Part shown: piece by piece, positions 58,112 through 64,000 of the stretch
Layout: every line of letters starts with the position of its first letter
How positions within the stretch are numbered: the stretch's first letter is position 1
Origin: Ottowia sp.
GTDB taxonomy: Bacteria > Pseudomonadota > Gammaproteobacteria > Burkholderiales > Burkholderiaceae
Assembly: GCA_020853585.1 (NCBI GenBank)
Contig: JADYYQ010000145.1
Location: 1-64,000 of the forward strand
Reading direction: 5' to 3'
DNA: 64,000 nucleotides
The notes under the pieces: generated by a model
Databases searched by the model: none
What the model was told of the DNA's origin: nothing
Seen by the model: the letters and a program-made list of their open reading frames with translations, nothing else
Position numbers and translations under genes: made by a program

Positions 58112-58849
58112 TTAAGGGGTGGTTAAGGGGGGTAGCGTGCTGTCAAGTTGCGATAGAGCGATCTCATTAAGATAGGTCCATTGAGAGGGCGCTAGATGAG
58201 CGAGCGGTACTTGTGTAAGGCTTAGATTGCCTATTGTTTGTCGATGCAAATGGGTAACCCGATTACCTATAGCGGCAATCATGCGTTTAACCTGATGGTA
58301 TTTGCCTTCGGCAATGGTGAGCTCAATGGTATTGGGGGCGGGTGTTGTGCAGGCAAGAGGAATAGACAGATTTTTCTCGCCATGCAATTGCACGCCTTGT
58401 CGTAACGTGTTGAGTTGTGTTTCGTTAACTGGGTGTTTGACTTGCGCTAAATATATTTTCGCAACGTGTTTTTTTGGGGAACTATAGTGATGAATAAAAG
58501 CGCCGTCGTCGGAGAGGAGTAATAGTCCGGTGGTATCTTGGTCGAGTCGCCCTACACATTGCACACCGCGTGCGCGCAGCGGTGAGGGTAGCAGAGAAAA
58601 AATGCTGGGATGGTGATGAGGGCTTTGCGAGCATTCGTAGCCAGTGGGTTTATGCATGGCAATATAAACGTGTTTCGCATAATGCCACGATAGACCTTGT
58701 ACTGAAAAAACAAGATTGGTTAAAGGAAATAGTTGTTCAGGTGCTGTGCACAGCGCGCCATGAACGGTGACCTCGCCTATTTCGATAAGTGTACGGCACT
58801 GTTTACGGCTACCGAAACCTTGACTTTGCAGAATACGCGCTAATTCCAT
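58112..58849 (-). CDS. RsuA/RluB/E/F-family rRNA pseudouridine synthase
   Basis: Isomerises a uridine in rRNA. N-terminal S4 domain (ARILQSQGFGSRKQCRTLIEIGEV) and the catalytic Asp in GRLDQDTTGLLLLSDDG; GKYHQVKRMIAAIGN is the second family motif. I start at 58849 (M-E-L-A-R), giving 245 residues; the upstream frame to 59029 overlaps soxZ and is not conserved. It most resembles RsuA (16S U516) but other family members are close. Confidence 0.9.
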   Translation of the reverse strand: MELARILQSQGFGSRKQCRTLIEIGEVTVHGALCTAPEQLFPLTNLVFSVQGLSWHYAKHVYIAMHKPTGYECSQSPHHHPSIFSLLPSPLRARGVQCVGRLDQDTTGLLLLSDDGAFIHHYSSPKKHVAKIYLAQVKHPVNETQLNTLRQGVQLHGEKNLSIPLACTTPAPNTIELTIAEGKYHQVKRMIAAIGNRVTHLHRQTIGNLSLTQVPLAHLAPSQWTYLNEIALSQLDSTLPPLTTP

Positions 58850-58859
58850 TAATATGGTT

Positions 58860-59171
58860 TTACAAGATGATGGTTTCATCATCGCGTACGTCGTTGTGAT
58901 TATCGCGCCAATTGATGTGTATTTGATCGCCTTTATTTCCGCCTTTAAAGCGTAAGGCGAGAAATGGATCTTTTGAGATAGCAGGACCAAATTGTGCTTC
59001 GAGTACAAGGTGTTGATTGCAATGAACACTGACTTCGGTAATATGCCAGGCAGGCACGGTAATGCCTGCTGCGTCTTGACGCAGCCCGGTTTCCATAGGA
59101 TGTTTCATTAAAATTTTAATTTCGGTGAGACCATTTTTTTCGATGGCGCGAATGCGGGTCGGACTTGTCAT
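58860..59171 (-). CDS. soxZ: Sulfur-carrier complex subunit SoxZ
   Basis: 103-residue Ig-fold partner of SoxY in the periplasmic thiosulfate-oxidising complex. RIRAIEKNGLTEIKILMKHPMETGLR and FKGGNKGDQIHINWRDN are family signatures. It has no signal peptide of its own, as usual: it is exported bound to SoxY. It lies 21 bases after soxY. Confidence 0.94.
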   Translation of the reverse strand: MTSPTRIRAIEKNGLTEIKILMKHPMETGLRQDAAGITVPAWHITEVSVHCNQHLVLEAQFGPAISKDPFLALRFKGGNKGDQIHINWRDNHNDVRDDETIIL

Positions 59172-59192
59172 GATTCTCTTTCTATTGACGGT

Positions 59193-59708
59193 TTAGTTAC
59201 CACAGCCCCCGAGCATGACTTTGATTTCTTTGCTGGTGGCATACCATGTTTGATATGCACGTATGACTGCATGGACAAGCGCACTTTGGCTCATTTTGAC
59301 GCGTGTGGTGATATTAGCTTCTGTTCCCGGGGAAAGCATAAATTGTGCGGCGAGCGCATTGGGATTTTTTTCAATCAAAATGGCGATCAAATTAACGTTG
59401 GGCAAACTACTGCTGATGGATAGCGGAACGAGTGCGCCATTTTCAGAGATGTCGGGCGCTTCTAATATAAGTGCGCTGGTTTTTTTAAGAGTGTTGCCAC
59501 CCAATATGTGGAGGACTTCACGCATATTTTTTGCGGTAAATGCAGCGCGATTCCACTGCGCGGCTTGTGCGCGACTGATGAGTCCGGTGCTACACAGTAA
59601 GCCTATAAGGCCTATACCGCACAAAAATTGTCGGCGCTTATGTTGTGTGGGTATAAGTGTGGTTGACTGTGCCGCACGTAAAAGTTTGCTAGATATGATT
59701 GCTGACAT
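59193..59708 (-). CDS. soxY: Sulfur-carrier protein SoxY
   Basis: Carries sulfur intermediates on a C-terminal Cys. The mobile arm reads LGGCGN at the very end, one residue different from the usual GGCGG; the Cys itself is kept. KRRQFLCG followed by a hydrophobic stretch is a twin-arginine signal, which fits export of the SoxYZ pair. 171 residues. soxB, soxXA and soxCD are not in the window. Confidence 0.93.
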   Translation of the reverse strand: MSAIISSKLLRAAQSTTLIPTQHKRRQFLCGIGLIGLLCSTGLISRAQAAQWNRAAFTAKNMREVLHILGGNTLKKTSALILEAPDISENGALVPLSISSSLPNVNLIAILIEKNPNALAAQFMLSPGTEANITTRVKMSQSALVHAVIRAYQTWYATSKEIKVMLGGCGN

Positions 59709-59936
59709 TGATAACTCCCTTTGTTAGCTGTCCCCGCAAGCGTGCTTTTGCGATAGGGGCTGATGCTTGAGGGTTGGTGAATCGGAAGGCCTATTAATTT
59801 GGTTTGTCCATAACAAATTATTTTGTTCTAGCGGTTCTAACATAAGGGTGGTCACTTTGAGATACACGTTTGTGTTAAAGCAAGATGTGAGTATTAATCT
59901 GTGCTTGGTGTAGTCAAATAGCCGGGCACACACATA

Positions 59937-60296
59937 TCATTTATTTGGGGCGCCTGATAAGACCCATGTAACGATAATCTTTAAATCAGCGGGGCTGATA
60001 TTTGGATTGGCTGGCATCGGTAGGTTTCCCCACACCCCTCCTCCTCCAGAGCGGATTTTTGCGGCTAATTTTTGTGCAGCGTCACGCTCAGCTTTGTATT
60101 TGGCCGCGATATCACGGTAGGCTGGCCCTACTAATTTGCGTTCGGCGGCGTGACAACTTAGGCAAGCATATTTACTGGCTAGATTTTTTGCTTTTGTAAT
60201 GTCTGTCGGCGTGAGCGGGTTATGCGCCACTTGTGCAAACACATTCGTGGCGAAAACGAGCCAACTTAAAAAAACAAAATGCATCTCTATTTTCAT
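59937..60296 (-). CDS. Small class I cytochrome c
   Basis: 119 residues with a signal peptide ending near FAQ and one haem site CLSCH. The distal Met ligand is probably in LPMPANPNIS. Resembles c551/c552-type electron carriers. Position upstream of soxYZ suggests it takes electrons from sulfur oxidation, but it could be a general carrier. Confidence 0.9.
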   Translation of the reverse strand: MKIEMHFVFLSWLVFATNVFAQVAHNPLTPTDITKAKNLASKYACLSCHAAERKLVGPAYRDIAAKYKAERDAAQKLAAKIRSGGGGVWGNLPMPANPNISPADLKIIVTWVLSGAPNK

Positions 60297-60595
60297 GCTT
60301 ACCTCTTTTCGGTGTTTTTTAAAAACAATTTACTGCGCTGAATTTTTCCGTATTTGATATGAGGTGTGGTTGCCTATCGTCTTAGAAGACCATCACATAT
60401 TTACTGTGTGAGCCAAATAAGACCTTGCGTGTTTCGTTTTTGGCACGTTGTGTTCACGAATCTGCGGGTAGATGATTGGGCTACATGAAGCATGCCTCGT
60501 TGTTTATTGCTTTATCTGTAGTGCTTTATTGTACAGTTTCGTGCTGCCGGTAGCTTTGTCTTTGGCCCGTTTACTATCCTTATGAAAAGGTCTTT

Positions 60596-61867
60596 TTAGG
60601 CCAGTGTGTCGGCCCAAATACTCTGCGCCCAGGTTTGTGCATAGACGCCTTCGAGCGCGCTGGCTCGTTTAGATAGACCGCCTGCTTCTGGTAGCATCAT
60701 GCGTTGTTGTTCGGCATAGCGATGCACGCTAGCGATATGAATGGCCGTATCAAAAGAGACAAAGCTGTAACACGTATTGTTATAAACCGGCATCGGGTTG
60801 GGCGGGTGTCCCATAAGCATTTCAAAAATAGCAGCGGCGGCTACTTTGCCTTGTTGATTGGCGATGTGAGCAGATTTTGGCATAAGCGGGGCAGATTGGA
60901 TCGCGTCACCCAATACGTGAACATGCGGGGCGACTTTAGATTCAAAGTTAAGAAAATCAATTTCGCACCAACGTCCGTTAGCTGTCGCTAAACCGGTTTG
61001 TTGAGCAATATTACCTGCGCGCATGGGTGGAATAATATTGATCACATCCGCATGTACATCTTCGTGTACTTCGAATTTAAGGGTGCGTTGCGCGGCATCG
61101 ACCGACATAAGCTGATGCGATGGCCGATATTCGATAATGCGTTCATAGCGTTCTGCCCAAGCTTGTTTGAATAACGCACCCTTAGAAACGATGTCTTGAT
61201 TGGCGTCTAAAACCAGCACTTTGCTTTTGGGTTTGCTCTGTCGAAAATAATCGGCGATTAAAGAAGCACGCTCATATGGTCCAGGTGGGCATCGGTAGGG
61301 GGCCAGGGGAACATATATGGCAAATACACCACCATCGGGCATGGCTTCTAACTGTTGCCGTAATAGTTGCGTTTGCGTACCCGCTTGCCAAGCGTGAGGT
61401 AGGGCCAAGCGTGCAGTCTCTGTCTCCATGCCGGGCACGGCATCCCACATAAAATCGATGCCGGGTGTTACCACAAGACGATCATAGGATAGGTTTGATC
61501 CACGTGCTAAATGCACCTGACGTTGGGTGATGTCAATTGACTGTGCGTAGTCTTGCACAATTTCTACACCATATTGCTTAAGTCCTCTGTAGTCGATTGT
61601 TATGTCTTTGAGGGACGCTTGTCCGGACAAAATGCGATTAGACATGGGACAAGAAAAAAATTGGGCTTTGGGCTCTACTAGGACAACCTGGATCGTGCCA
61701 GCAGAAAATAGCCGTAAATATTTGGCCGTAGTTGCCCCGGCAAAACCACCCCCGATCACAACAACGCGCGCGGCGCTACGTGCAGGTACTTGAGCAAAGG
61801 ACGATAGCGGCAATGCCGCTGCTAATGCGGTTTTGGTGAGTAGACCGAATAATTGGCGTCGATGCAT
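60596..61867 (-). CDS. fccB: Flavocytochrome c sulfide dehydrogenase, flavoprotein subunit (FccB/SoxF)
   Basis: Oxidises sulfide to sulfur, passing electrons from FAD to the FccA cytochrome. Twin-arginine-type signal HRRQLFGLL; FAD fold VVVIGGGFAGATTAKYL; the redox Cys pair in FFSCPMSNR and YRCPPGPYERA; HVLGDAI near the C-terminal FAD region. The start at 61867 is one base after the fccA stop, so the two are coupled; the frame is open to 61966. 423 residues. Confidence 0.93.
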   Translation of the reverse strand: MHRRQLFGLLTKTALAAALPLSSFAQVPARSAARVVVIGGGFAGATTAKYLRLFSAGTIQVVLVEPKAQFFSCPMSNRILSGQASLKDITIDYRGLKQYGVEIVQDYAQSIDITQRQVHLARGSNLSYDRLVVTPGIDFMWDAVPGMETETARLALPHAWQAGTQTQLLRQQLEAMPDGGVFAIYVPLAPYRCPPGPYERASLIADYFRQSKPKSKVLVLDANQDIVSKGALFKQAWAERYERIIEYRPSHQLMSVDAAQRTLKFEVHEDVHADVINIIPPMRAGNIAQQTGLATANGRWCEIDFLNFESKVAPHVHVLGDAIQSAPLMPKSAHIANQQGKVAAAAIFEMLMGHPPNPMPVYNNTCYSFVSFDTAIHIASVHRYAEQQRMMLPEAGGLSKRASALEGVYAQTWAQSIWADTLA

Positions 61868-61868
61868 A

Positions 61869-62192
61869 TTAATGAGATGTCGGTTGGGCAGCAAAATAGC
61901 CTGCGATAGCTTCAATTTCTTCGTCGCGATACCCTTTGATAATTTGTTGCATAACGGTACCACCACGTCGGCCTTGTTTAAAGTCTTGCATTTGTTTGAT
62001 CAGATTTTCTTTTGATTGACCCGTAAGCGATGCAAATCCAGTGGGTGCATGTGTTGCTGCAACGCCATGGCAGGCAGTGCAAGATAGGGCTAAACCACGT
62101 GCAGTGTTTGGCTGAATGGATTGTTGTGCCCATGTGGGATGGCCCAATGTAATGGCACAGGTTAACAAGGACACAAAAAAACGATTACGCAT
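61869..62192 (-). CDS. fccA: Flavocytochrome c cytochrome subunit (FccA/SoxE-like)
   Basis: 107 residues, signal peptide ending near TWAQ, one haem site CTACH followed by GVAATHAPTGFASLTGQS, the pattern of c553-type subunits of sulfide dehydrogenase. The Met ligand is likely in GTVMQQII. It has one haem, so it is the monohaem form. Confidence 0.88.
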   Translation of the reverse strand: MRNRFFVSLLTCAITLGHPTWAQQSIQPNTARGLALSCTACHGVAATHAPTGFASLTGQSKENLIKQMQDFKQGRRGGTVMQQIIKGYRDEEIEAIAGYFAAQPTSH

Positions 62193-62194
62193 GG

Positions 62195-63085
62195 TTATTG
62201 AGCGCTTGTGGGCGAGAACCGCGCTGCATCGGGTGATGTACTTTCAGTGACACGCTCGGTGGCGGAAGCGGGATTGGTCGAAGTGGATCTACGTTCTAGA
62301 TAGTCACGATCAGCAATGGAGATGTAGTCGAATAATTTGACCACGCGTGCGACCCCTGCAACACTACTGGCTACTTTGGCGGCGATATTACCTTCATCTT
62401 CTGTTACCAGCCCCATCAGGTAAACGATGCTGGATGTGGTTGTAATGCGCATCGAGTTAGAGGGTACGCCACGGGTGGCGATGAGCGCTGTTTTGACACT
62501 GCTTGTCAAATAAGTATCTTGGATACGGGTGCCCATGCCTTTGACTGCGCCCACGTGGAGTTCATTGATCACTTCGCGTGGATTTTGTAATTGCAGTAAC
62601 ACCTTTTCGGCTTCTTGTTTTAGCTCTTGGGTGGCGACTTCTCCGGTAACGAGTAGTTTGCGATTAAAAACAGAAATATCGATATTTGTAGGTTTATCGA
62701 GACGAGATTCAAGTAAATTTTGTGCCTCGAGTTGTAAGCCACGATCAATTGCTTGCACGCCTGTGCTGCGTCGATCTGCGAGTACGGCAGCGCCTCCCCC
62801 TGCCGCTGCACCAATCATCAGCGGTGCACAGGCGGAGAGGCCAAGCGTGCTAAAGAGAAGTCCATATATCAACACATAAAGACTGCGAGCACGTGGTGAT
62901 TGTTTTGCTTGTATAGGCAAGTGCTTGGCGTTGATGTTGCGCTGCAAAAATAGAGCGGTTCTTTTTTGGATTGCATACAAAGGATGCAAAGAAAGATTTT
63001 GCATGTATGTATGTATTTTTCGTTCGCATGGAAAATAGTTTGCTGCGCATGCTTTGAATAGCGATGTTAAAACACGGATACGCAT
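62195..63085 (-). CDS. BON-domain outer-membrane lipoprotein (DolP/YraP-like)
   Basis: Two BON domains (about residues 130-200 and 205-270, with LDKPTNIDISVFNRKLLVTGEV and ITTTSSIVYLMGLV) behind a lipobox LSAC near residue 86. Such proteins help keep the outer membrane intact. The ATG at 63085 overlaps the SIS gene stop (TAATG), but gives an unusually long region before the lipobox; a GTG much closer to the lipobox is possible. The C-terminus is Ser/Thr-rich. Conserved neighbour of the SIS and yraN genes. Confidence 0.88.
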   Translation of the reverse strand: MRIRVLTSLFKACAANYFPCERKIHTYMQNLSLHPLYAIQKRTALFLQRNINAKHLPIQAKQSPRARSLYVLIYGLLFSTLGLSACAPLMIGAAAGGGAAVLADRRSTGVQAIDRGLQLEAQNLLESRLDKPTNIDISVFNRKLLVTGEVATQELKQEAEKVLLQLQNPREVINELHVGAVKGMGTRIQDTYLTSSVKTALIATRGVPSNSMRITTTSSIVYLMGLVTEDEGNIAAKVASSVAGVARVVKLFDYISIADRDYLERRSTSTNPASATERVTESTSPDAARFSPTSAQ

Positions 63086-63690
63086 TATTCTTCCCCTTGA
63101 TGTTCGCCTAATAGCATGTAGTCAATGCCGTCACATAGGCAGTGAATGGTAAGTAAGTGTATTTCTTGGATTCGTGCAGTGCGGTCATGGGGCACGCACA
63201 AAGAAATGTCATGGTTGGATCTAAGTAGTTTGGTCGCGGCGCCGCCATCCTTTCCTGTGAGCGCCACCACCGTCATCTCACGTTCTTGCGCGCTTTCTAT
63301 GGCGGCTAACACATTCATTGAATTGCCGGAAGTGGTAATCGCGAGTAATACGTCACCTGATTGACCTAACGCTTGGACTTGTTTAGAAAAAATTTGGTCA
63401 AAGCCATAGTCGTTGCCGACCGCTGTTAACACCGAGCTATCGGTGGTCAACGCGATCGCAGCTAACCCCGGCCGTTCTCGCTCAAAGCGGCCAACTAACT
63501 CCGCAGCGAAGTGCTGTGCGTCGCCCGCAGAGCCGCCGTTACCACAAGCAAGAATTTTTTTGCCTTCAGATAAAGCCATCACCATGCACTCAACGGCTTT
63601 AGCGATAGGCCCTGCCATGCTGTCAACGGCCTGCTCTTTGCTATGTACGCTATCTTGAAAGTGAGCATAAATACGTTCAGTCAATATCAT
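63085..63690 (-). CDS. SIS-domain phosphosugar-binding protein (DiaA/GmhA-like)
   Basis: 201 residues. [24 protein letters not shown] and [17 protein letters not shown] form the sugar-phosphate site of sedoheptulose-7-phosphate isomerases and of DiaA, the initiator-associating factor that binds DnaA. The yraN-SIS-BON order is that of E. coli yraN-diaA-dolP, so DiaA is the better guess by context. Confidence 0.9.
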   Translation of the reverse strand: MILTERIYAHFQDSVHSKEQAVDSMAGPIAKAVECMVMALSEGKKILACGNGGSAGDAQHFAAELVGRFERERPGLAAIALTTDSSVLTAVGNDYGFDQIFSKQVQALGQSGDVLLAITTSGNSMNVLAAIESAQEREMTVVALTGKDGGAATKLLRSNHDISLCVPHDRTARIQEIHLLTIHCLCDGIDYMLLGEHQGEE

Positions 63691-63741
63691 GAGTTTTTCA
63701 TTGAAGATGCGTTGGGCTAGCTATTATGCTAGAAACAAAGC

Positions 63742-64000
63742 TTAAGCGGTAAACGCATTGCGATACCAAGATAGCAAATTACCATCAAAAGCGACGACAT
63801 CGAAACGACAAGGTGCGCATACGGAAAAATGAAGCAAATAATGTTCAGCCGCAAAAATCAAACGTTGTTGTTTTATGCTACCAATACTTGCTGCGGCGCC
63901 ACCGAACTGTGTATGGGCACGCGCGCGCACCTCTACAAAAACAAAAGTGCCATCGGTAGTGCGCATAATCAGATCAATCTCACCTCCTTTGCAACGGTAA
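63742..64000 (-). CDS. YraN/UPF0102 nuclease-like protein, 5'-truncated by window edge
   Basis: The frame is open to the window end: it reads [12 protein letters not shown] before the ATG at 63966, matching the family motif GEIDLI, so that ATG is internal and the start lies outside. FVFVEVRAR and [10 protein letters not shown] complete the restriction-endonuclease-like fold. Function uncertain. First visible gene of the yraN-SIS-BON row. Confidence 0.9.
   Translation of the reverse strand, partial: YRCKGGEIDLIMRTTDGTFVFVEVRARAHTQFGGAAASIGSIKQQRLIFAAEHYLLHFSVCAPCRFDVVAFDGNLLSWYRNAFTA

Overview
The window reads as chromosome of a betaproteobacterium of the order Burkholderiales. The evidence is gene order: ntrX-ntrY-DUF4390-rsmB-htpX-fmt next to a tRNA-Phe gene, hemA-prfA-prmC-grxD-ubiX, rplM-rpsI-argC-bactofilin-erpA, anmK divergent from tyrS, and yraN-SIS-BON-cytochrome c. 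Base composition is moderate for the order and gaps between genes are often long. A nonsense-interrupted hpd gene and at least one frameshifted remnant suggest some erosion. I cannot name a genus. No rRNA, insertion sequence, prophage or CRISPR array was seen.

Layout. 0-2.3 kb: end of a lytic transglycosylase gene and cca. 2.5-3.8 kb: a small permease and an 0.8-kb gap with a large perfect palindrome. 3.8-11 kb (minus strand): tRNA-Phe, the NtrX/NtrY two-component system, DUF4390, rsmB, htpX, fmt. 11-15.7 kb: a membrane glycosyltransferase, a PhzF-family protein, a decayed gene, tRNA-Met and an MdfA-type drug exporter. 15.9-20.5 kb: ubiX, grxD, prmC, prfA, hemA. 20.6-31.8 kb: small membrane protein, phenylacetate-CoA ligase, ychF, a two-partner-secretion TpsB porin without its exoprotein, a Ubi-type hydroxylase, dsbC, acuI, an M61 peptidase and ung. 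32-34.8 kb: trpC, trpD, trpG without trpE. 34.9-39.9 kb: fused indolepyruvate ferredoxin oxidoreductase, a 39-residue prepilin-like ORF, and hpd broken by one in-frame stop. 40-48.4 kb: topB, dprA divergent from def, a GT2/GtrA/YdjC-type operon, anmK. 49-57.7 kb: tyrS, a cytosolic-type peptidoglycan amidase, a serralysin-like metalloprotease, a candidate small RNA, rplM-rpsI, argC, bactofilin, erpA, DUF3579. 58-64 kb: pseudouridine synthase, soxZ, soxY, cytochrome c, flavocytochrome c (fccB, fccA), BON lipoprotein, SIS protein, and yraN running off the end.

How the genes fit together. Much of the window is translation and RNA upkeep (cca, rsmB, fmt, def, prfA, prmC, tyrS, L13, S9, an RsuA-type synthase, two tRNAs). 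Envelope work is spread over Slt, AnmK, the amidase, bactofilin, BON lipoprotein, TpsB and two lipid-linked sugar transferases. The IOR and hpd genes point to aromatic amino acid breakdown that has been damaged. SoxYZ plus flavocytochrome c point to oxidation of reduced sulfur with electrons passed to c-type cytochromes.

The items most worth following are a structured, independently promoted RNA candidate upstream of rplM; a roughly 110-bp dispersed repeat found three times, once inside the ubiX reading frame; the tiny prepilin-like ORF; the metalloprotease with an Asp in the third zinc position; and a shared TTGCGT -35 box in three strong promoters.
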